This document shows positions 23,674 through 31,257 of a stretch of 32,818 bases of DNA, piece by piece. Numbering within the stretch: position 1 is the first letter of the stretch; every line of letters starts with the position of its first letter. The notes below the pieces were generated by a model, which saw only the letters and a list, made by a program, of their open reading frames with translations, was not told the DNA's origin and made no database searches. The translations under genes and the position numbers were made by a program. Origin of the DNA: Flavobacteriales bacterium (GTDB taxonomy: Bacteria > Bacteroidota > Bacteroidia > Flavobacteriales_D > Sanyastnellaceae); contig JADFAK010000045.1 of assembly GCA_015665315.1 (NCBI GenBank), positions 1 to 32,818 of the forward strand, read 5' to 3'.

Positions 23674-23704
23674 CAAAAGTCGAACTATGAAATGACTAAA
23701 TCAA
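23674..23704 (-). promoter_or_regulatory. Promoter of queD
   Basis: On the minus strand TTG (23704-23702), a 20-nt spacer and GACTTTTG (23681-23674) fit the -33/-7 pattern with one mismatch in the -7. The ATG is 18 nt downstream. Confidence 0.5.
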
Positions 23705-23757
23705 CTACTTGTTGAGATCTTATTGCTTTTCGGGCAAATTTTATTCAGCTGAATTCC

Positions 23758-23765
23758 GACATTTG
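23758..23765 (+). promoter_or_regulatory. Candidate -7 element of the 51-aa membrane protein
   Basis: GACATTTG has one mismatch to TAnnTTTG and is followed by GGGC and the ATG at 23770, the same four-base spacing as before egtB and truC. No -33 TTG is seen. Confidence 0.3.
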
Positions 23766-23769
23766 GGGC

Positions 23770-23925
23770 ATGTCTGACGAGGGAGATTCAACAAAGAAAA
23801 AGGGACTAATCAATTGGCTGAAGGGATTTGGGCTTGCTGCTTTTCTTTTTTTTCTGGTGAAAGGCTTGGTTTGGCTGGCCATCTTCTGGTTTGGAACAGA
23901 AGCTATATTTAAGGGCTGCAATTAA
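23770..23925 (+). CDS. Small membrane protein, 51 residues
   Basis: This short gene encodes a charged N-terminus (MSDEGDSTKKKGLINWLKG) followed by a long hydrophobic helix, about residues 20-41 (LAAFLFFLVKGLVWLAIFWF), and ends TEAIFKGCN. The Lys-rich positive side before the helix predicts a cytoplasmic N-terminus. The clean hydrophobic pattern and position make it a likely real gene, of a type of single-pass small proteins common in Flavobacteriia; I cannot name a function. It starts 4 nt after a -7-like element and its stop overlaps the end of the convergent prmC by 4 bp. Confidence 0.7.
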   Translation: MSDEGDSTKKKGLINWLKGFGLAAFLFFLVKGLVWLAIFWFGTEAIFKGCN

Positions 23926-24779
23926 ACCTTGCTTGCGCGCAGCATGCGTTGTTTTCCTTGCATATCGGTGCGGAGCTCTACTTCCTTCATCCCCATTTCA
24001 ACTACCATCTCGTACACCTTTAAGGCATGTTCTTCATGGCATTCGAAGTACAGCTTTCCACCAGAAACAAGTAAGTCATTTGCTACTTCTGTAATCTTTC
24101 GGTAGAACTGCAAGGGATCATTGGTAGTGGTGAACAGTGCGGCATGGGGCTCATGATCAAGCACATTTTGCGGCATCGACTTAGACTCCTCTTGCAAGAT
24201 GTAGGGCGGATTGGAAATAATGCGAGTGAAAGACTTTTTTGGCGGTAGATCGGTTAAGATATCGTGCAGGATGAATTCTACATCCAATTTTAGACCTTGC
24301 CCATTGTCTTTGGCGATTTGGAGGGCTTCATTCTGGCTGTCGCTCGCCAAGACATTTGCCGAAGGCTTATCCTTTTTAATAGCCAATGCGATGCAACCTG
24401 ACCCCGTGCCAATATCCCAAACATCTTCATTTTCCTGGGCTTCACTTAAAAACCAGGCGACCAACTCTTCGGTTTCTGGGCGCGGAATGAGTACTCCCGG
24501 GGCTACTTTTATTTCCAGGTCGTAAAACATCGTGGAGCCGAGAATATATTGCAAAGGTTCACCTCTCAATAATTGATCTCTATGTTTGAATGATGTGACA
24601 ATCTGTGACTCACTTAACTTCTGATCGGCCTTCGTGATTAGGTCGAGTCTTGAAACATTAAATGCTGAGTGCATGACTTGGTAAGCCATACTTTGGGCTT
24701 CACGCTCGCCGTACACGGGGATTAGTTCGGCTTTCAAGAACTCAAAAACAGCAGCGATTGAATTATTAGCCGGGTTCAT
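23922..24779 (-). CDS. prmC: Release factor glutamine methyltransferase PrmC
   Basis: This 285-residue enzyme methylates the glutamine of the GGQ motif in peptide-chain release factors RF1/RF2. It shows EPLQYILG (74-81), IPRPETEELV (98-107), the SAM loop DIGTGSGCIALA (122-133) and the catalytic NPPY (190-193). The frame is open to 24896, but the family starts near MNPANNSIAAVFEFL; the ATG at 24779 overlaps the 3' end of the upstream amylase-like gene by 14 bp, typical of coupled operon genes. It is the last gene of the parE-parC-lipoprotein run and its 3' end meets the 51-aa gene from the other side. Confidence 0.95.
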   Translation of the reverse strand: MNPANNSIAAVFEFLKAELIPVYGEREAQSMAYQVMHSAFNVSRLDLITKADQKLSESQIVTSFKHRDQLLRGEPLQYILGSTMFYDLEIKVAPGVLIPRPETEELVAWFLSEAQENEDVWDIGTGSGCIALAIKKDKPSANVLASDSQNEALQIAKDNGQGLKLDVEFILHDILTDLPPKKSFTRIISNPPYILQEESKSMPQNVLDHEPHAALFTTTNDPLQFYRKITEVANDLLVSGGKLYFECHEEHALKVYEMVVEMGMKEVELRTDMQGKQRMLRASKV

Positions 24780-26097
24780 TGCCGAAACGAGATTTTTGTT
24801 TGATAAATACCCAGTAAGAGAAAGGCTTAAGGACGAGCGTTCCATTGGTATGTTGAGAAAACAACACGGCTTTATCGTCAATCGAAACGTATTCATGCTT
24901 CACAGGATCCGAGAGCTCCACGCGCACAGGTTGCTCGGAACAATTCATCATAGTGAGCACCTCATCCTCTTTATTGAATCTAGAGAAGGCTATGAGGGAC
25001 AAGGACTTAGTGTCTTTCATTTCAATCTTTCCTCCATAGAAACCGTTCCAAAGGACTTCGTTCTTTACTTTGAGTTGGCCCAGCATGGCTACAAGTTTTG
25101 GATCGAGTCCAGACTTAAATTTAGGCACGAAAGTTTGGGTGGAATCTGCGATCCAGTACAGGCCTTCGCATACGGGCAGACTTTTGGAAGTATAGGCGAA
25201 AACTGTTTTTAGTGGCTGAATATTTGCAGCGTGGCTTGAATCAGCTTCAGGTTTCAAATGATGTAATCTGTACGCATTGACGAGAAATTGCTCGATTTCA
25301 TGACGAATCATCTCATCGGATTTCTGCTTGATGAAGTGCAGGGAATTTTCGTTGAATAGGTCCTCAAACGTGTGGTTCCTACTAGCATGGAAAGCAACAC
25401 TGTGGACAGTGGGATCAAAATTATCGGTAAACGCGAGAATGGTCTTGTTTCGCGATTCGAATGAACGAATTAATTCCTCCCAAAATAGTAGAGGTTGTAT
25501 GCTTGAATGACGGCTATAGTACCCATTGAATCCGCAGCTGTCGACCCATTGAGTAATAGCCTTTTTCTGGATCTGTGAAAGTTCGGGTTGCGTGAAAAGT
25601 GGGTAATACGCTAGTTTTCCATCATCTAAGGTGTCGCCGACAAAGCATTCAGGGCATTGAGTCAGCCAGGGATTCTTCTTGCCAAGAGCTTCTACGTCCC
25701 AATTGAATAGAACATGAATACCGTGGCCATTGGCTTCAGATATGATTCTTTTGACGGAGTCTTTTTGGAGGACCATGTAGCTATCAATAGGTTCTAAGCA
25801 ATTCTGCAAACGACTTACTCTAGTAATAGGAAGATCTAGGACCAACAAATCAAATTCAAGATCTTGAATCGATCTCCATATCGCCCTTGAACCGACCAAC
25901 TCAAATCCAGCTAACAGGTCGGCCCACGTTGATGTCACGGCGATGCTCTTCTTGGTCCAAGTCGGATGTTGGATTACCTCCGTTTCAAAAGTCTCGCTCA
26001 CTTGCACGGCGACAGAAGTATGTTCTGGACGTTCACAAGACGTTAGAATGAAGACGAGCAATGTAGCCCACAGGATTCCGGGGTTTAATCGGAGCAT
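24766..26097 (-). CDS. Catalytically degenerate GH13 (alpha-amylase-like) lipoprotein
   Basis: This 443-residue lipoprotein has a signal ending LTSC (Cys21). The rest follows the alpha-amylase (beta/alpha)8 layout: FDLLVLDLPI at 82-91 matches the strand before the ...PI...SPY segment, IISEANGHGIHVLFNWD (118-134) matches the EAH..G..VILD strand, PLFTQPELSQIQKKAITQWV (166-185) matches the NPELR segment, CGFNGYYSRHSS (188-199) matches the DGFR-D nucleophile strand, and LAFTDNFDP (221-229) matches the acid/base LAEWEDP strand. The nucleophile Asp is Arg/His here, the acid/base Glu is missing, and the NH of the first conserved region is lost. The last about 90 residues resemble an amylase C-terminal beta domain. 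It probably binds a glycan or has another surface role. It starts directly at the parC stop and overlaps prmC. Confidence 0.78.
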   Translation of the reverse strand: MLRLNPGILWATLLVFILTSCERPEHTSVAVQVSETFETEVIQHPTWTKKSIAVTSTWADLLAGFELVGSRAIWRSIQDLEFDLLVLDLPITRVSRLQNCLEPIDSYMVLQKDSVKRIISEANGHGIHVLFNWDVEALGKKNPWLTQCPECFVGDTLDDGKLAYYPLFTQPELSQIQKKAITQWVDSCGFNGYYSRHSSIQPLLFWEELIRSFESRNKTILAFTDNFDPTVHSVAFHASRNHTFEDLFNENSLHFIKQKSDEMIRHEIEQFLVNAYRLHHLKPEADSSHAANIQPLKTVFAYTSKSLPVCEGLYWIADSTQTFVPKFKSGLDPKLVAMLGQLKVKNEVLWNGFYGGKIEMKDTKSLSLIAFSRFNKEDEVLTMMNCSEQPVRVELSDPVKHEYVSIDDKAVLFSQHTNGTLVLKPFSYWVFIKQKSRFGNEPG

Positions 26098-28857
26098 CTA
26101 GAAGAGGGTTGGTTGATCGTCAGAACCCTTTTTCTTTTCTTTTTCATCTCCTTTTGGTATCTCGATCTCAAATTCCACGTCTTTGGGATTTTGTTGAACA
26201 TCAGCATCCGAGTTCTCTTCAGAATCAGTTGAATCCTCTTCCTCACTTTCTTCAGACGAATCCTCTTCCTTCTTCTTGGAGCCTTCTATAGCTAGCTTCA
26301 AAGCAGCTTCGGCCTTAGCTTCCAGTTCCTCGTCAGGATCGGCTAGAACAGCGTCTTTCACGGGGAGTGCAGATAATTTATTGCCCAGTGCCTTGAGTCC
26401 TTTAACCGAAATGAATTCGCTTAGATCAATGATCTCGTCTTCTTTGTCGCGCGTTTGTTTGAATTTTCTGTTGTAGACAATTTGCGCCATGGGATGGTGA
26501 TGTGTCGACGCAATTGCCAGGCGAGACTTTTCGTTTTCGGTTATGAAAAGGACAGGCTTGGAAGAAGGTTCGGCCAAGAATCTCTTGACAAACCAAGTTT
26601 CCTTTTCTCCATCATAATATACCACAGAAATAGGCTTTTCGGGCACCCATTTTTCGAGATGAATCATTGTGTCGGCGAAATGCGTGCTGAGGTCGAAACC
26701 AGTCATAACGTATTCACCCGTGGACATAAGGACAATAATCTTGTCATCCGGCCGGAATTCACCAAGGAAAGTTCCCCTTTGGTCGGCATTGAGTCGCCTC
26801 ACCGTTTCATCGAACCATATTTTTCGAGCACCAAGTGTAGAGATTCCCTTTTCCTTGATTTCAATCCGTTTTACCGGGTACTTCGACAGCATATTTCCAC
26901 CTGCTGCCCGTCCTTTAATGGCCAAGTCTGCAAAGTCGAAATCAAACTTGAGCTTCTTGACGCGTTGAATCTGACGTAACAAAACAGTTACAACTTCGGC
27001 CTCACCGTTCGGGTTGGCGCTGAAGTAGAGCACTTCAGACCCTGGAGTCCCCTTGGTTAAATCGTATTCTTTGTCTCGAGTAATTGACGTTACCGCAAAT
27101 CGCTTGACTCGGGTTGCCCCCGATTTTCCATCTCTGAAAATGAGGTTGTAGGTCATGCGCGTATCTCCCTTTTTCCATACGCGGACGTGGATAATGTTTT
27201 TGCCGACAAATGCCTTTTGGGATACTTTGGTGACCATCATTTTTCCATCACGTCGAATGACTATGATGTCATCTATATCGGAGCAATCACTTATGTAGTC
27301 GCCCTCTCCCCTTTTCAGACCTATACCTATAAAACCCTCTTCTAGGTTGGCATGCAGCTTTTCATTTGAAACAGCTACGCGCGCAGCAACGATGGTGTCG
27401 AAGGTGGCGATTTCAGTTTTTCTTTCTCGTCCTTCGCTGTATTTCGCCTTTAGATTTTTGAAATAGTCTATGGCGTAGTCTGTCAAATTCTCCAAATGGA
27501 ACTTGATTTTCTCCAACTCATCTTCCAATGACCTGATCTTCTCATCGGCCTTGAAACCGTCAAATCGAGAGATTCTCTTGATCTTTATTTCCGTGAGTCG
27601 GGCGACATCATCATCGGTTACTTTTCGCAACAAATGTTTGATATGCGGCTTGAGTCCTTTGTGGATCGTGGCTATTATCTCATCCCAGGTCTCACATTCT
27701 TCAATATCGCGGTATACACGCTTTTCTATGAAAATTTTCTCTAGCGACGAAAAGTGCCAAGATTCTTCCAGCTCTCCCTTCCGAATTTCAAGTTCCCACT
27801 TGAGCATGTCTTTGGTTCGTTGGGTAGACCTTGCAAGCAATTCATTGACACCGAGAAATTTCGGGCGATCATCTTCAATCACGCAGGCATTGGGAGCAAT
27901 GGATATTTCACAATCTGAAAATGCGAAGAGTCCGTCGATTGTTTTGTCAGGAGATACGCCTTTCGGCAAATGCACAAGAATCTCGACAAATTCGGCGGTA
28001 TTGTCTTCTACTTTACGGACTTTGATTTTGCCTCTATCATTGGCTTTGAGAATAGATTCAATGAGTGAGGTTGTGGTTGTGTTGTATGGGACTTCTGTAA
28101 TGCACAAAGTACGATCATCGACCTTTTTAATCTTGGCTCGTACTTTGACTCGCCCTCCTCGCAGACCGTCGTTGTAATTGGTGAAATCGGCTTGGCCGCC
28201 CGTTTGAAAGTCAGGGAAAATACTTACCTTCTTCCCTTTGAGGATATCTATGGAGCCGTCGATGAGTTCAATGAAGTTATGCGGGAGGATTTTACAGGCT
28301 AGTCCGACTGCGATACCTTCCACCCCATGTGCTAAAAGTATCGGAAACTTGGCGGGCAGTGTGTCGGGTTCGTCATTTCGTCCGTCATAGGACGCAAGCC
28401 ATTTGGTCGTTTTGGCATTGAATATGACCTCAAGGGCAAACTTGCTCAATTTCACCTCGATATACCTGGGTGCTGCTGCTCGGTCACCGGTCAAAATATT
28501 TCCCCAGTTTCCTTGTGTATCGAGCAGGATTTCCTTTTGTCCCACTTGCACCATGGCATCGCCAATAGCGGCGTCACCGTGTGGGTGGTACTTCATGGTA
28601 TTACCAATTACGTTGGCAACTTTGTGGAAGCGGCCATCGTCAAGTTCTTTGAGCGAGTGAAGGATACGACGTTGCACAGGTTTAAAGCCGTCGTAAACGT
28701 GCGGCACAGCTCTTTCAAGGATAACATACGATGCGTAGTCCAAAAACCACTCATTGTACATTCCGCTTACCTGGATGACATTCTCGAGTTTACTATCCTC
28801 TTGGTTGTCGTCGAAGTCTTCGTCGTGTTCTAGATCATCGTTTATCTCTTCATTCAT
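26098..28857 (-). CDS. parC: DNA topoisomerase IV subunit A (ParC)
   Basis: This 919-residue type IIA topoisomerase A subunit cuts and rejoins the DNA duplex during chromosome decatenation. The active-site Tyr132 follows Arg131 in AAAPRYIEV; the quinolone-determining stretch is GNTMKYHPHGDAAIGDAM (85-102); a long coiled coil lies mid-protein. The GyrA box (QRRGGKG) is absent, so it is topo IV rather than gyrase; a related GRAAGGNML occurs in the C-terminal domain. Both ends are unusual: the first about 25 residues are very acidic, and the last about 90 are a Glu/Ser/Lys-rich, probably disordered tail ending in QPTLF, which resembles the sliding-clamp-binding motif. The stop codon is directly followed by the ATG of the amylase-like gene; its ATG overlaps the stop of a 32-aa ORF. 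Confidence 0.94.
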   Translation of the reverse strand: MNEEINDDLEHDEDFDDNQEDSKLENVIQVSGMYNEWFLDYASYVILERAVPHVYDGFKPVQRRILHSLKELDDGRFHKVANVIGNTMKYHPHGDAAIGDAMVQVGQKEILLDTQGNWGNILTGDRAAAPRYIEVKLSKFALEVIFNAKTTKWLASYDGRNDEPDTLPAKFPILLAHGVEGIAVGLACKILPHNFIELIDGSIDILKGKKVSIFPDFQTGGQADFTNYNDGLRGGRVKVRAKIKKVDDRTLCITEVPYNTTTTSLIESILKANDRGKIKVRKVEDNTAEFVEILVHLPKGVSPDKTIDGLFAFSDCEISIAPNACVIEDDRPKFLGVNELLARSTQRTKDMLKWELEIRKGELEESWHFSSLEKIFIEKRVYRDIEECETWDEIIATIHKGLKPHIKHLLRKVTDDDVARLTEIKIKRISRFDGFKADEKIRSLEDELEKIKFHLENLTDYAIDYFKNLKAKYSEGRERKTEIATFDTIVAARVAVSNEKLHANLEEGFIGIGLKRGEGDYISDCSDIDDIIVIRRDGKMMVTKVSQKAFVGKNIIHVRVWKKGDTRMTYNLIFRDGKSGATRVKRFAVTSITRDKEYDLTKGTPGSEVLYFSANPNGEAEVVTVLLRQIQRVKKLKFDFDFADLAIKGRAAGGNMLSKYPVKRIEIKEKGISTLGARKIWFDETVRRLNADQRGTFLGEFRPDDKIIVLMSTGEYVMTGFDLSTHFADTMIHLEKWVPEKPISVVYYDGEKETWFVKRFLAEPSSKPVLFITENEKSRLAIASTHHHPMAQIVYNRKFKQTRDKEDEIIDLSEFISVKGLKALGNKLSALPVKDAVLADPDEELEAKAEAALKLAIEGSKKKEEDSSEESEEEDSTDSEENSDADVQQNPKDVEFEIEIPKGDEKEKKKGSDDQPTLF

Positions 28858-28952
28858 AGCATTTCGCCAATAATTGGGTTATTCGGCTGAGGTATTTCGA
28901 CCGGCTTGAACTTGCCACGGCGGTCGGTTCTTTTCGTGCTGTTGTTCATCAT
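28854..28952 (-). CDS. Possible 32-aa ORF between parE and parC
   Basis: This ORF starts with two ATG codons and encodes a basic, proline-containing peptide (NSTKRTDRRGKFKPVE, then PQPNNPIIGEML). Its TGA overlaps the parC ATG by four bases (ATGA), the classical coupling geometry, and it fills most of the 130-bp parE-parC spacer. The frame stays open upstream of the ATG toward parE with a hydrophobic stretch (VVIVTVCYF), so a longer product from a rare start cannot be excluded. No family is recognised; it may be a leader peptide tuning parC translation or only a chance frame. Confidence 0.4.
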   Translation of the reverse strand: MMNNSTKRTDRRGKFKPVEIPQPNNPIIGEML

Positions 28953-28987
28953 TTGCCAGCGGCTAAAGTAGCAGACCGTAACAATGA

Positions 28988-30850
28988 CTACGCAACTTCC
29001 TCTTCCTCAACTCTATCTTTTTCAACTTTCAAATTCTCAATAATAAACTCTTGTCTTTCGGGTGTGTTCTTGCCCATGAAGAAGTCGAGCAATTCCGAGA
29101 TCTGTTCGTCCTTACCGAGCACCACTGGATCGAGTCGGATGCTGTCACCGATAAAAAACTTGAACTCATCGGGCGAGATCTCTCCCAATCCTTTGAAACG
29201 TGTTATTTCTGGTTTGCCCGACAACTTATCCATTGCATCTTGCTTTTCCGTTTGGCTGTAACAGTAATACGTTTCCTTCTTGTTCCTCACGCGAAATAGT
29301 GGGGTTTGCAGCACATACAGATGACCATTTTTCACCAATTCGGGAAAGAATTGCAGGAAGAATGTGATAAGCAGAAGGCGAATGTGCATGCCGTCGACAT
29401 CGGCATCTGTTGCGATAACCACCTTATTGTAGCGCAGATCTTCTAGACCTTCTTCAATATTCAGTGCTGCTTGGAGGAGATTGAATTCTTCATTTTCGTA
29501 GACCACTTTTTTGGTGAGTCCGAAGCAATTCAAGGGTTTTCCTTTCAAGCTAAAAACGGCTTGCGAATTGACGTCTCTGGCCTTTGTAATCGATCCAGAA
29601 GCGGAATCTCCCTCGGTAATGAATATGGTAGAATCAGGCGCCTTGTCATTCTTCGAGTCGCTGTAATGAATGCGACAATCGCGTAATTTCTTGTTGTGCA
29701 CGCTAGCTTTTTTGGCGCGGTCTCGAGCCAGTTTCTTGATTCCAGCCAAGTCTTTTCGCTCATGCTCACTTTGCAAAATCCGCTTTTGAATCTCGGTAGC
29801 TACATCGGTATTCCTGTGCAGGAAATTATCCAACTTGGTTTTGAGGAAATCCAGCACGAAAGTCCGCATAGTAGGCCCGTCCGGACCAACATCTGCCGAA
29901 CCGAGCTTGGTTTTTGTCTGCGATTCAAACACAGGCTCCATCACTTTGACAGCCAAGGCGGCTACAAGTCCAGCGCGGACATCCACGGCGTCATAATCCT
30001 TTCCAAAAAACTCTCGAATCACCTTTACGTAGGCTTCTCGAAATGCTGCTTGATGGGTTCCGCCTTGGGTGGTGTATTGGCCGTTGACGAAGGAATAGTA
30101 ATCTTCTCCGTATGCATTGGTATGCGTAATAGCGACCTCAATGTCCTCTCCGAGCAGGTGAATAACAGGATAGCGCTTGTTCTCGTTGATGTTTGCCTCC
30201 AGCAAGTCTTTTAGTCCGTGCTCAGAATGGTATTTCTGTCCGTTAAAATATATGGTAAGCCCCGTATTCAGGTAGCAATAATTCCAAATCAGTTTTTCGA
30301 CATGTTGGAGTTTGAAATGGTAATCGTTAAAAATGCTTGAGTCAGGGATAAAGGTAGTTTTTGTCCCCTTTCTGCCTGTCGATTCAACAATCTTGGCATC
30401 GTCAATTAATTCCCCCTTCTCAAAAGTAGCGGCTTTGATCTTTCCTTCGCGGACAGATTCAACAAGGAAGTGTGACGACAGGGCATTTACAGCCTTGGTT
30501 CCGACGCCATTTAGTCCGACAGACTTTTTAAATGCGCGTGAATCGTACTTACCACCTGTATTGATTTTGGACACGCAGTCTACCACTTTACCAAGCGGAA
30601 TACCTCTTCCGAAATCACGGACTTTAACCACATTCTCGCGAATATTGATCTCAATGGTTTTTCCGTGCCCCATGACAAACTCATCAATAGAGTTGTCAAG
30701 CACCTCTTTGAGCAATACGTATATGCCGTCATCGTAAGCTGATCCATCGCCAAGCTTTCCGATATACATCCCTGGTCTTAACCGAATATGTTCTTTCCAA
30801 TCCAGTGAACGGATATTGTCTTCCGTATACTGTACAGTTTCCTCACTCAT
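28988..30850 (-). CDS. parE: DNA topoisomerase IV subunit B (ParE)
   Basis: This 620-residue ATPase subunit partners ParC. The GHKL ATP site has Glu49/Asn53 in [21 protein letters not shown] (81-88) and [12 protein letters not shown] (112-123). The transducer carries QTKTKLG (311-317), and the TOPRIM region has EGDSASG (413-419) and DADVDG (482-487), which binds Mg2+ for cleavage. The length and lack of the GyrB insert fit a ParE-type protein. The start [23 protein letters not shown] matches the family. It is the first gene of the leftward run and is preceded by a 407-bp gap without genes. The last residues are acidic (EEEEVA). Confidence 0.95.
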   Translation of the reverse strand: MSEETVQYTEDNIRSLDWKEHIRLRPGMYIGKLGDGSAYDDGIYVLLKEVLDNSIDEFVMGHGKTIEINIRENVVKVRDFGRGIPLGKVVDCVSKINTGGKYDSRAFKKSVGLNGVGTKAVNALSSHFLVESVREGKIKAATFEKGELIDDAKIVESTGRKGTKTTFIPDSSIFNDYHFKLQHVEKLIWNYCYLNTGLTIYFNGQKYHSEHGLKDLLEANINENKRYPVIHLLGEDIEVAITHTNAYGEDYYSFVNGQYTTQGGTHQAAFREAYVKVIREFFGKDYDAVDVRAGLVAALAVKVMEPVFESQTKTKLGSADVGPDGPTMRTFVLDFLKTKLDNFLHRNTDVATEIQKRILQSEHERKDLAGIKKLARDRAKKASVHNKKLRDCRIHYSDSKNDKAPDSTIFITEGDSASGSITKARDVNSQAVFSLKGKPLNCFGLTKKVVYENEEFNLLQAALNIEEGLEDLRYNKVVIATDADVDGMHIRLLLITFFLQFFPELVKNGHLYVLQTPLFRVRNKKETYYCYSQTEKQDAMDKLSGKPEITRFKGLGEISPDEFKFFIGDSIRLDPVVLGKDEQISELLDFFMGKNTPERQEFIIENLKVEKDRVEEEEVA

Positions 30851-31257
30851 TCCAACTCATTTAGGATTCCAAGGAGAATCGTAGCAAATCCGTTTGATTT
30901 AAAACGTGATAACCACCGAAATTCTCGAAGCAATAAAATTAACAAAGCATTAGCGTCTACAGGGGCTCTGAGCTCCCATTTATTAACATTATTCGGTGGT
31001 TTTCAAAAAAGGGGGATTAAAAAATGGTGAAAAGGGGAAGAAGCAGACAATTCGCAGATTTATTATGCACGCAGAATAATCAAAATGGAACAAAGCAAGC
31101 CCTTGCTACGTATGACTTAGTCAACTTAAAAATCATCGCAATTCAACTGATTCATTACAACATAAGGCCACGAATTGTGCTCAATCCATGCTAGATTACC
31201 AAAATATGGTTGTATTTTTAGCGCGCAAGTACTATTTACCGATTTTAACCAAATTCT
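30851..31257. other. 407-bp divergent spacer between parE and the secreted protease
   Basis: This spacer holds no gene I can support. It contains a 10-bp perfect inverted repeat, AACCACCGAA (30911-30920) with TTCGGTGGTT (30992-31001), whose 71-bp interior includes a small GC-rich hairpin (GGGGCTCTGAGCTCCC, 30962-30977). An ORF of 56 codons (31024-31194) follows an AGGGGG but has poor coding character. Promoters for parE and the protease must lie here, but no strong TAnnTTTG was found near either start. Confidence 0.5.
30911..31001. repeat. Inverted repeat upstream of parE
   Basis: Two 10-bp arms (30911-30920 and 30992-31001) are perfect reverse complements, 71 bp apart, about 60-150 bp upstream of the parE start. 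They could bring a regulator dimer or loop together, or form a long RNA stem in the parE leader if transcription starts beyond 31001. Confidence 0.45.

Noticed and set aside
27503-28177. 224-codon plus-strand frame opposite parC
   Set aside because: Antisense to conserved ParC coding sequence; very Ser/Leu-rich shadow.
31024-31194. 56-codon ORF in the spacer before the secreted protease, with AGGGGG upstream
   Set aside because: Composition is not convincingly coding and nothing resembles a domain; SD-like sequences carry little weight in this phylum.
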